Both the position numbers and the translations under genes were made by a program. From the NCBI RefSeq assembly GCF_041435055.1, contig NZ_CP108002.1, positions 1,116,001-1,180,000 on the forward strand: a stretch of 64,000 nt of DNA, in the 5' to 3' direction. Of this stretch, positions 8,001 through 16,600 are shown one piece after another. Source of the DNA: Streptomyces sp. NBC_00341. Lineage in GTDB: Bacteria; Actinomycetota; Actinomycetes; Streptomycetales; Streptomycetaceae. Each line of letters begins with the position of its first letter. Positions within the stretch are counted from its first letter, which is position 1. The notes beneath the pieces were generated by a model that worked only from the letters and a program-made list of their open reading frames with translations, did not search any database and was not told the origin of the DNA.

Positions 8001-11000
8001 GTGTCAACAGCGGAAGAGGTTCGGCTGCGCTTCAACATTCTTGGCCCGATCGAGGGGTGGTCGAACGGGACGCGGCTCCGGCTGGGGGGAGTCATCCAGG
8101 AGCGAGTTCTGGCCACGCTGCTCCTGGAGCCCGGAAAGGTACTTCCGGTTTCACGTCTGGTCGAGGCGGCCTGGGACGAAGAACCGCCGCCGACGGCCCC
8201 GCACCAAGTACGCAAGGCGGTCGCGGATCTCCGCAGGCGGATACCCGGCGGCGCCGACGTCCTGCTCACCGATGGGCCCGGCTATCGCGTCGCGGACGAG
8301 CAATGCGAAATCGACCTGGCTGAATTTGGCCTACTGATACGGAAAGCGAAGCAGACGGCTTCCGAGGGCCGCGCGGCCGAAGCCGCGGAGATATTGCGCG
8401 GCGCTCTCGCCCTGTGGCGGGGGCCTGTTCTGTCCGGTGGCGGCGGCCCGGTCATCGAGGCCGCGTCGACCTCCATCGAGGAGCGCCGGCTGACCGCCGC
8501 GGAGCAGCTCTTCGAACTCCACCTGGGTCTCGGTGAGGCCGCCGAACTCGTCGTCGAACTCCGCGAGCTGGTCCAGCAGCACCCGTTGCGCGAGTCCCTG
8601 CGCGGGCAGTTGATGATCGCCCTGTACCGGTCCGGGCGGCAGGCGGAGGCCCTTGAGGAGTACGGCAGGGTGCGCGAGCTCCTCGTCGAGGAACTGGGCA
8701 TCGATCCCGGCCCCAACCTGACCAAGCTGTACGAGGGAATCCTGCGGGAGAGCCCCGAGCTGGCCGGCCCCGGCCCGGCGGTCGCCCCGGTCGCACCGGT
8801 GGCACTGCCGGCGGAACCGCCCAGCACCCTCCCGTACGACCTCTCCGACTTCACCGGGCGGGACCGGGAACTGGCCGAGATCCAGCGTGCCGCGGAGGAC
8901 GGCGGCGGGCAGGGCCCGCAGATCGTGGCCATCGACGGCATGGGCGGCTGCGGCAAGACCTCGCTCGCGGTGCGGGCGGCGCACCGGCTCGCACCGCAGT
9001 ACCCGGACGGCCAGCTCCACATAGACCTGCGCGGGTACACGCCCGGCGACCAGCCGGTGACCGCGGGCATGGCCCTCGACACGCTGCTGCGGGCGCTCGG
9101 CGTGCCGGGCAACCTCATACCCGACGACGTACCCGCCCGTACCGCCCTGTGGCGGGCCACCCTGATCGGCAAGCGGCTGCTGATCCTCTTCGACAACGCG
9201 GCGGACGCCGCCACCGTCCGCCCGCTGCTGCCCGCCTCCTCCGGCAGCCTGATCATGGTCACCAGCCGGGCCCGGCTGGTCGATCTGGACGGCGCGCGGT
9301 GGATCTCCATCGGTGTGATGCCGCCCCAGGACAGCGCGATGCTGGTGGCCGAGACCCTCGGCGCCCAGCGTGTCGCCGCCGAGCCGGAGGCCGCCGCCGA
9401 ACTCGCCCGGCTCTGCGGCCACTTGCCCCTGGCCCTGCGGATCGCCACCGCCCGGCTGCGCAACCGCCCGCGCTGGACCCTTCAGTACCTGGCGGAGCGG
9501 CTGCGCGACGAGACCCGAAGGCTCGACGAGCTCAGCTCCGGCGCCCGCAGCGTCTCCGCCACCCTGCGCCTGTCCTACCAGGCCCTGGACGAGGAGTGCC
9601 GGAACGCGTTCTCGACGCTGGCCCTGCACCCGGGCAGCGACATGGACATCCACGCGGCCGGCGCGCTGCTCGGTACGGGCGCGCGGGACGCCGAGGACCT
9701 GCTGGAGATGCTGCTCGACGTCCATCTCGTCCAGCAGCCGGAGATCGGCCTCTACACCTTCCACGACCTGGTCCGCAGCTTCGCGCAGAGCCTCCTCGTC
9801 GAGTCCGCCGAGTCCGCGGACAGCTCGGACGCGGTGGAGCGGTTGCTGGGCTACTACCTCACCGCCACCGAGGAGGCGTGCGACCTCCTCTACTCCGGGC
9901 GGCGCCGGCGCAGCACGGGTATCCCGCCCTCCACGGCCGAACTGCCCGACCTCCGCACGGCCGAGCGGGCGCGCACGTGGCTCCTGCGCGAGCAGACGGC
10001 GCTCCTCGCGGCCGTGACCCTGGCGGAACGCAAGGGCCACGACCGCTATGTGGTGTGCCTGTCCCGCAATCTCGTCTTCCAGCTCAACGACCTCGGTCTT
10101 CTTGAGGAGTTCGGTGAACTGAGCCGGGTCGCGGTCGCCGCCGCCGGACGGCTGCAGGATCTGGCGCTGCTGGGGGTGAGCCTCTCGAACCTGGGCGTCG
10201 CCTGCTGGAAGCTGGGCCGTCTCTCCGAGGGGCTCGAAGCCGCCAGGAAGAGCCGGGACGTGGCGATCCGGCTCGGTGATCTGCACACCCAGGCCCACAG
10301 CGAGAGCATCCTCGGCCAGTTCAACAGCCTGCTCGGTGACTTCTCCGAGGCCCTGGGCCACATGGAGACGGCGATCGCGCACGAGCGGGACCTGGACATG
10401 CCGCGCGCGGAGGCGGAGAGCCTGACCATCCTGAGCACGCTCTACGAACAGTGGGGGCGGTACGAGGAGGCGCGGGACGCGGCCCAGCGGTCGGCCGAAC
10501 TGAGCCGGCAGCTGGGGCAGCACGAGGGTCTGCCCGGGGCCATCACCGACCTCGCCTTCGCCCATGTCGGCCTGGGCGCCTACGAGGAGGCCGACCGCTG
10601 CCTGGCGGAGGCCCGCGCACTGTACGGGGACGCCGGCAACGAGGTGAACCTCGCCCTCACCCTGGCGCTGTCCGCCGATGTGGACAACCTGCTGGGCCGG
10701 CCCCCCCGGGATCCGGACCAGGCGGAGCGGGCGTTGGCCATGATGCGGACGAACTCCTCCCCCCTGCGCCGGGCGAAGGTCGAGAACATGGTGGGGCGGC
10801 TGCGCCGGCGCCAGGGCGACACGGCGGCGGCGCTCGCGCTGCACACCCACGCCCATGGCCTCTCCTCGTCCCTCAGCTATCGCATCGAGGAGGCCTACGC
10901 CCTCGCGGGCATGGCCGACGCCCTCGGTGACACGGCGGACGCGGTCCAGTACCGGGCCGAGGCCGAGAAGCTCTTCGCCGCTCTGGGCGTGCCGGCGGAA

Positions 11001-11015
11001 CACCGCCGTGGCTGA
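8001..11015 (+). CDS. SARP family regulator, AfsR-like (DNA-binding/BTAD, NB-ARC, TPR-like C-terminus)
   Basis: A 1004-residue large SARP. Residues 1-100 form the OmpR-like winged helix, 105-260 the bacterial transcriptional activation domain, 290-560 an NB-ARC ATPase (Walker A MGGCGKTSL near 313; LILFDNAAD near 395), and the last 350 residues carry helical repeats with TPR character (repeating Leu, Gly and Ala positions in LGVSLSNLGVACWKLGRLSEGLEAA and similar units). Start is GTG with a GGGAGG site upstream. SARPs activate antibiotic operons by binding direct repeats with 11-bp periodicity; such a site lies at 12019-12058. The C-terminus could respond to a small molecule, peptide or partner protein. 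Confidence 0.93.
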   Translation: MSTAEEVRLRFNILGPIEGWSNGTRLRLGGVIQERVLATLLLEPGKVLPVSRLVEAAWDEEPPPTAPHQVRKAVADLRRRIPGGADVLLTDGPGYRVADEQCEIDLAEFGLLIRKAKQTASEGRAAEAAEILRGALALWRGPVLSGGGGPVIEAASTSIEERRLTAAEQLFELHLGLGEAAELVVELRELVQQHPLRESLRGQLMIALYRSGRQAEALEEYGRVRELLVEELGIDPGPNLTKLYEGILRESPELAGPGPAVAPVAPVALPAEPPSTLPYDLSDFTGRDRELAEIQRAAEDGGGQGPQIVAIDGMGGCGKTSLAVRAAHRLAPQYPDGQLHIDLRGYTPGDQPVTAGMALDTLLRALGVPGNLIPDDVPARTALWRATLIGKRLLILFDNAADAATVRPLLPASSGSLIMVTSRARLVDLDGARWISIGVMPPQDSAMLVAETLGAQRVAAEPEAAAELARLCGHLPLALRIATARLRNRPRWTLQYLAERLRDETRRLDELSSGARSVSATLRLSYQALDEECRNAFSTLALHPGSDMDIHAAGALLGTGARDAEDLLEMLLDVHLVQQPEIGLYTFHDLVRSFAQSLLVESAESADSSDAVERLLGYYLTATEEACDLLYSGRRRRSTGIPPSTAELPDLRTAERARTWLLREQTALLAAVTLAERKGHDRYVVCLSRNLVFQLNDLGLLEEFGELSRVAVAAAGRLQDLALLGVSLSNLGVACWKLGRLSEGLEAARKSRDVAIRLGDLHTQAHSESILGQFNSLLGDFSEALGHMETAIAHERDLDMPRAEAESLTILSTLYEQWGRYEEARDAAQRSAELSRQLGQHEGLPGAITDLAFAHVGLGAYEEADRCLAEARALYGDAGNEVNLALTLALSADVDNLLGRPPRDPDQAERALAMMRTNSSPLRRAKVENMVGRLRRRQGDTAAALALHTHAHGLSSSLSYRIEEAYALAGMADALGDTADAVQYRAEAEKLFAALGVPAEHRRG

Positions 11016-11036
11016 CGAACGGCGCACGGACAGCAC

Positions 11037-11070
11037 CGCGCCCCGCACCGTGACTCCGGTGCGGGGCGCG
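11037..11070. terminator. Stem-loop terminator after the SARP gene
   Basis: Perfect 14-bp inverted repeat (11037-11050 with 11057-11070, arm CGCGCCCCGCACCG) with a 6-nt loop, between the convergent SARP gene and the repeat-peptide gene; probably bidirectional. Confidence 0.8.
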
Positions 11071-11087
11071 CTTGTCGAGATGCGGGA

Positions 11088-11399
11088 TCACATGACGGGG
11101 GCCGTCGGGCCCTTGTCGTCGTTGGGGGTGGCGCCGATGACGGTGGGGCCCTTGTCGTCGTTGGTCGTGTCGGTGATGACGGTCGGACCCTTGTCGTCGT
11201 TCGGGGTGGCGACGATGACGGTGGGGCCCTTGTCGTCGGCGAGTGTGTGGGTGCCGATCACCGTGGGGCCCTTGTCGTCGGCCACGACCTGCTGAGTGCT
11301 CCGGGGGCTGTGCGTCTGTCCCGCTTCGGCCGTCACGCCGATACCGAAGGCCAGCGTCGCCGCGATGATCCCGAAGAGCCCAGCAAGCTTGTGTCCCAT
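11088..11399 (-). CDS. Secreted repeat peptide with five DDKGPTVI-type units
   Basis: A 103-residue protein: Met-Gly-His-Lys followed by a hydrophobic segment and an AEA-type signal-peptidase site near residue 26, a short linker, and five copies of DDKGPTVI (the last reads DDKGPTAPVM) starting at about residues 41, 55, 68, 81 and 94. Units are separated by 4-6 variable residues rich in Thr, Asn, Ala and Pro. Start ATG 11399 has AGGGGCGGG just upstream. There is no Cys and no classical RiPP leader, and no maturase lies nearby. The repeat layout suggests proteolytic release of several similar short peptides outside the cell, or a repetitive ligand or ion-binding protein. It lies downstream of the 130-residue protein gene and the 11-bp-period operator, facing the SARP gene. 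No family recognised. Confidence 0.75.
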   Translation of the reverse strand: MGHKLAGLFGIIAATLAFGIGVTAEAGQTHSPRSTQQVVADDKGPTVIGTHTLADDKGPTVIVATPNDDKGPTVITDTTNDDKGPTVIGATPNDDKGPTAPVM

Positions 11400-11574
11400 G
11401 GTCCCGCCCCTAAGTGGTGTTTGTGGGTTTTTGCGGTGTTCCGCTTCCCGACACCACTGATGTTGCTGACCGGCGTTCCCGGTCCGTTCCTGCCCCGATA
11501 CCGCCGCCGGAACTGCCGCAGGAACGGGGCGGGAATCGCCTGAGGACGGCGGCCCAGGAGGCCTAGGAGGCTGC

Positions 11575-11967
11575 CTAGGACCTGTCCGGCTCCAGCTGGC
11601 AGGCGGCGACCCGGAGGCCGACGGGCGTGAGCACCACGCGGGTACGGGCGGTTCCCGACTCATGGCCGGCCAGGTCGAGGAGCGATCTCACGAGGGAGCG
11701 GAGCACCGCACGCTCCGTCTCGTCCAGGACGGCCACTCCGCTGTCGCCACCGGGCGGCCACGCCTCGATCCCCGCCACCGTGTGCATGCCGTCCTCGGTC
11801 CTGGTCTCGACACTGAGCTGGGGGCCCTCCAGGGACTCCGGCGTGGTGTACGGGCGGGAATGGGCGCCGGTCGCGACGTGCTCGGCCCACCGTTCCACCG
11901 TGGACAGGTCCTGGAAGGCCTGGCGCAGCTCCGTCCCGTCGGGGGAGCGATCCCTGGGGTCCTTCAC
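11575..11967 (-). CDS. Unknown 130-residue protein next to the repeat peptide
   Basis: GTG start at 11967 chosen for its AAGGAG site seven bases upstream; a longer in-frame extension to 12072 would read through the repeated operator and has no such site. The product is soluble, acidic, without signal peptide or Cys. Its N-terminal half contains LRQAFQDLSTVERWAEHV and a tyrosine-containing loop, its C-terminal half LDETERAVLRSLVRSLLDLAGHES. No family is recognised. It lies 175 bp upstream of the repeat peptide gene on the same strand and is the first gene after the putative SARP site, so the two probably form a unit; roles in processing, immunity or sensing of the peptide are speculation. Confidence 0.7.
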   Translation of the reverse strand: MKDPRDRSPDGTELRQAFQDLSTVERWAEHVATGAHSRPYTTPESLEGPQLSVETRTEDGMHTVAGIEAWPPGGDSGVAVLDETERAVLRSLVRSLLDLAGHESGTARTRVVLTPVGLRVAACQLEPDRS

Positions 11968-12018
11968 TTGAGTACTCCTTACTGCAGACAACTTCCCGGC
12001 CACCCTTACCGCCCCCGC

Positions 12019-12058
12019 TCCCGGTTCCCTCCCGTTTCGTTCCCGCTCCCTTCCCGTT
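12019..12058 (-). promoter_or_regulatory. Putative SARP operator: four heptamers at 11-bp spacing
   Basis: Read on the minus strand the sequence contains AACGGGA, AGCGGGA, AACGGGA and ACCGGGA, each separated by exactly four bases (AGGG, ACGA, GGGA). SARP regulators are known to bind direct repeats with 11-bp periodicity placed about 8 bp before the -10. Here the last repeat ends at 12019 and a TAAGGGT (-10-like) begins at 12008, ten bases on, directed at the gene starting at 11967. The 186 bp to the exporter start at 12244 on the other side leave room for bidirectional control. Confidence 0.6.
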
Positions 12059-12243
12059 CCCTCGTTCGCCAAGGGAACGCAGCGGTAATCGGTGGCCGCA
12101 TGATGACCCCGTTCCGATCAGACAGGGATCCGTGGTGATCCGCAGGGGACGCGACATCCGGGAGATTGAGGCGTGGTAACCAAACCATTCGACGGCGGCG
12201 GCACATTGCACCGGACGCCGGTTCACGACGGGCCCGAATCCTG

Positions 12244-13635
12244 ATGGGCGCCCGGATATCAACGGACATTCCCGGCCGTTTCTCGGGAATGGGGCCCTTT
12301 CTCCTCGTCTGGTCCGGTCAGGCGGTTTCCCTGGCAGGCAGCGCGGCGGTCCGGTTCGCCTTCATCGTCGAGGTGTGGTCCTCCGGTGAGCGGGCGACCG
12401 CCGTCACCATTCTTTCGCTGTGCGCCATGCTGCCGCAGGCCATTTTCAGTCCCATTGCGGGCGCAATCGTCGACCGGATATCCAAGCGCGCCGCGCTGCA
12501 GATAGCCGACGCCGGCGGACTCCTCGTCGTGGGCTCGCTGGCCCTGCTCCACTACGTCGGCGCGTTCCAGGCCTGGCAGGTCTATCCGGCCTCCGTACTG
12601 CTCGGAGTCTGTGCCGCCTTCCAGTTCCCGGCGCTGTCCTCGGCCGTCCCGCTCCTGGTCCGCAAGGACCAACTGGACCGAACCAACGGCCTGTTGGCGG
12701 GGGCGAAGAGTGCCGCCGGGATCGGCGGCCCGGCGCTGGGCGGTCTGATGCTCGCGCTCTTCGGGATCGGCCCGACGCTCCTGGTCGACGTGGCGAGCTA
12801 CACGTTCGCCCTCATCGGCGTCCGGATCGTGCGCTTCGCCGGTGACCGGGTGACGACGACGCCCGGCGCGCCCCGGCGGCGGATCACCGCCGACTCCGTC
12901 GAGGGGCTGCGCTACCTGTTCCGGGTGCCCAGTCTGCGCGACCTGATCATCAACTTCTGTCTCGTCAACCTGGTCATGGTCTTCGGTTTCGCGCTCATCT
13001 CGCCGATGGTGCTGCTCCGGGCCGGGGACGGCGCACTCGCCGCGGTCAACACCTCGGTGGGCGTCGGCGGAGTGGCCGGCGCCCTGCTCATGGCGGCCTG
13101 GGGCGGCCCGGCGAACCGGGGCCGGGGCATGATGCTCGGCGTCGTCGGCATGTGCCTCTCCGGCCTGGTGGCGATGGGACTGGTGGGCGGTGTGGCCGGC
13201 TGGTGCCTGACCATCCTGGTCGGCGCCCTGCTCATGAACGTCGTCAACGCCTCGATGCAGACGATCGTGCAGACCAAGGTCCCCCACGAGTGGCAGGGCC
13301 GGGTCTTCGGCGCGGTGATGTTCCTGTCGCAGATCTCCGTCCCGCTGGCCATGGCGGTCTCCGGACCGCTGGCCGACCACGTCTTCGAACCGCAGGCCGC
13401 CCGGGGATCGGGTCTCTTCACCGTGCTCGGCCCGCTCGTCGGTGACTCTCCGGGCAGCGGCATGGCGGCCATGTTGTTCCTGGCCGGCATCGGCGGGACC
13501 GGGGTCGCCCTGTGGGGTCTCGCCAGCCGGTCGATCAGGGACATCGACACCCTGCTGCCCGATCTCGACGCTCCGCGGGACCCGGCCGGGCAGAGCGACC
13601 ACCAGGGAGGTGAACGCGATGAGGTGCGCGCATGA
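12244..13635 (+). CDS. MFS exporter (EntS/MFS_3-like)
   Basis: A 463-residue major facilitator with about 12 hydrophobic segments beginning FLLVWSGQAVSLAGSAAVRFAF, the N-terminal pattern of the MFS_3/EntS group used for siderophore and peptide export. The loop between helices 2 and 3 has IAGAIVDRISKRAAL, the motif A region. Start is set at the ATG at 12244; an upstream Met at 12166 gives only an Arg-rich extension. Its 3' end overlaps the first NRPS gene by 17 bp, making it the first gene of the core operon and the likely exporter or self-resistance determinant of the product. Confidence 0.88.
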   Translation: MGARISTDIPGRFSGMGPFLLVWSGQAVSLAGSAAVRFAFIVEVWSSGERATAVTILSLCAMLPQAIFSPIAGAIVDRISKRAALQIADAGGLLVVGSLALLHYVGAFQAWQVYPASVLLGVCAAFQFPALSSAVPLLVRKDQLDRTNGLLAGAKSAAGIGGPALGGLMLALFGIGPTLLVDVASYTFALIGVRIVRFAGDRVTTTPGAPRRRITADSVEGLRYLFRVPSLRDLIINFCLVNLVMVFGFALISPMVLLRAGDGALAAVNTSVGVGGVAGALLMAAWGGPANRGRGMMLGVVGMCLSGLVAMGLVGGVAGWCLTILVGALLMNVVNASMQTIVQTKVPHEWQGRVFGAVMFLSQISVPLAMAVSGPLADHVFEPQAARGSGLFTVLGPLVGDSPGSGMAAMLFLAGIGGTGVALWGLASRSIRDIDTLLPDLDAPRDPAGQSDHQGGERDEVRA

Positions 13636-16600
13636 GCTGTTCGAGGAACAGGCGGCCCTGAACCCCGGCGCGACCGCGCTGATCCACGGCGACGAGCGGA
13701 TCGGGTACGCCGAACTCGACGCACGGGCGGACCGGCTGGCCGGTCTGCTGACCGCGAGAGGCGTCCGGTCCGGCGATACGGTCGGGGTGTACCTGGACCG
13801 TTCCGCCTCGCTCGTCGTGGCGGTGCTCGGCATCCTCAAGGCCGGGGCCGGCTATGTGCTGCTCGACCCGGGCTTCCCCGCCGAACGGCTGCGGGTGATG
13901 GCAGAGGACGCCCGTGCGGCCGTGGTCGTCTCGGCCAGGGGCTCCGCGTTCGACGGGCTCGGCGCCGCGCGGGTGGACATCGAGGACGCCCCGGGGGCGC
14001 GGCCGTTGCCGCGCGGCACGGTCCGGGTCCGGCCGGACGACATCGCGTGCGTGATGTTCACCTCGGGATCGACCGGGCGGCCCAAGGGCATCGCCGCGTC
14101 GCACCACGCGCTCACCGCGACGCTCACCGGGCAGGACTTCGCCTCCTTCGGGCCCGGCGCGGTCTGGCTCCAGTGCGCGCCGCTGTCCTGGGACGCGTTC
14201 GCCCTGGAGCTGTGGGGGCCGCTCATGAACGGCGGGACGTGCGTCCTGCATCCCGCCGGGCGGCCCGAACCCCTGCTGATGGCGCGGCTCGTCGCGGAGC
14301 ACGGCATCACCTCGATGTACCTCTCGGCGTCCCTCTTCAACGTCGTCGTCGACGAGTACCCGCACCTGCTGGACGGGGTGCGGGAACTCGTGGTGGGCGG
14401 CGAGGCGCTGTCCGCGCCGCACGCGGCCCGCGCCCTGGAGCGCAGCCCGGAACTGCGGCTGAGCAACGGCTACGGCCCCGTCGAGTGCATGGTCTTCCTG
14501 ACCGTCCACCCGGTGACCCGCGCCGGGCTGGGCGACGGCCCGGTGCCGATCGGCCGCCCGCTCGCGGGAAAGCGGCTGTACGTCCTCGACGAGGACCTGC
14601 GGCAGGTGCCGGACGGGGCGGCCGGTGAGCTCTACGCGGCCGGCGCGGGCCTCGCCCGTGAGTACCGGGGCCGGCCCGCGCTGACCGCGGAGCGTTTCGT
14701 CGCGGCTCCGTCCGGCGAGCGGGTCTACCGCACCGGTGACCTCGGCCGGCGGCGTGCCGACGGAGTCCTCGAATACCTGGGGCGGGCCGACAGCCAGGTG
14801 AAGATCCGGGGCTTCCGGGTGGAGCCGGGCGAGGTGGAGAGCGTGCTGGCCCGGCACCCCGGCGTCGGCCGGGCGGCGGTCGTCGCCCATGAGCACCCGG
14901 CCGGTGACCGGCAGCTGACCGCGTACGTCGTGCCGAGCGGCGGCGCCCCGCAGGATTTCCGGGAAGCGGAGCTGCGCGCCTACGCCCGCGAGACGCTGGC
15001 CGACTACCTGGTGCCGGCGGCGTTCGTGGTGCTGGACGCGCTCCCGCTGACGCCCAGCGGAAAGCTGGACCGGGCCGCGCTGCCGGAGCCCGGAGCCGTG
15101 GCGGCGGTGACCGGCCGGGCGGCGGAGCCGGCGGACGGAACCGTGGCCGCGCTGTGCGAGCTCTTCGCCCAGGTGCTGCGCGCGGAGGCGGTCGGCCCCG
15201 ACGACGACTTCTTCGCCCTCGGCGGCCACTCCCTGCTGGCCGCCCGGCTGCTGGGCCGGATCCGTACCGTGCTCGGCGCCGAGATCGACATCCGAGGACT
15301 GTTCGAGGCACCCACCCCGGCGCTGCTCGCCCCCTTCGTCGACACCGCTCCCCCGGTGCCGCCCGAGGCTCCGGCCGGCGAGGCCGCCCCCGGTGGGCTC
15401 CCGGTCTCGCACGCGCAGCACCGGCTGTGGTTCCTGGACCGTACCGGGGCCGGGGCCGCGTACAACCTGCCGATGCTGGTACGGCTGCGGGGGCCGGTCG
15501 ACGCGGCGGCGCTGGGCGACGCCCTGGCGCAGGTCGCGGACCGGCACGAAGTGCTCCGTACCGTCTTCGAGGAGGCCGACGGTTCCCCCGTACGGCGGGT
15601 CCTGGGCGGGGCGGCCGGGCGGCCGCCCCTGCGTCAACTGCGCGTCGCCGGGGACTCGCTGGACCGGGAGATCGAGCGGGAGGCCCGCCACCGCTTCGAT
15701 CTCGGGGCCGAAATCCCCTGCCGGGCCACCCTGTTCACCACCCCGGAACGGCCGGACGAGCACGCGCTGCTGGTGCTGGTCCATCACATCGCCGGGGACG
15801 GCTGGTCCCTGCGCCCGCTCTTCCGCGATCTGTCCCGCGCCTACGCGGACCGGGTCTCCGGTACCGGTAGCGGACTTGAGCCGCTGGCCGTCCCGTACCC
15901 GGAGCACGCCCGTCACCAGCTCGGCCGGCTCGGCTCACCGGCCGATCCGCACGCGCTCGCCGCCCGCCAGCTCAGGTACTGGCGCAAGGAGCTGGACGGG
16001 CTGCCGGACGGCGGACCGCTGCTGCCGCGTCGCACCGGGCGGCCGGCCGTACCGGGGCCGGACGCGCGGGTCGTGGTGACCCGGCTGGACGCGGCGGCCC
16101 ACGCCCGGATCGTCGAGTCGGCCCGCTCCCGGGGCGCCACCCTCTTCATGGCCCTGCACGCCGCGCTGGCAGCCGTGCTCGTACGGGCCGGTGCGGACGA
16201 GGACCTGGCGGTCGGCGCACCGGTGGCCGGCCGGGCCGGGGACGGCGGCGTCGAGGACGTCGTCGGGTTCTTCGTCAACATGCTGGTGCTGCGCACCGAT
16301 CTGTCCGGCGACCCCACGGCGGGCGAGCTGCTCGCCCGGGTGCGGGAGACGGACCTCGCCGCGTTCAGCCACCAGGACGTGCCGTTCGAGGACGTGGTCG
16401 GGGCCCTCAACCCGCCGCGCTCCCCCGGCCGTCAGCCGTTCACCGATGTGGTCCTCGCGCTCCAGAACAACGCGCGGGCCGAGGTCGCGCTGCCCGGCGC
16501 CGAGGAGGGCGTCGAGGTCGTGCGCACCGGCGCCGCCCGGTTCGAACTCCTGGTGGACGTCACGGACTCCACCGCCTCCGACGGTTCCCCGGACGGGCTG

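Noticed and set aside
11020..11295. Plus-strand frame opposite the repeat peptide (repeating VGPLSS units)
   Set aside because: It has no signal, no good start and is simply antisense to the repeats; the minus frame has a signal peptide and ribosome-binding site.
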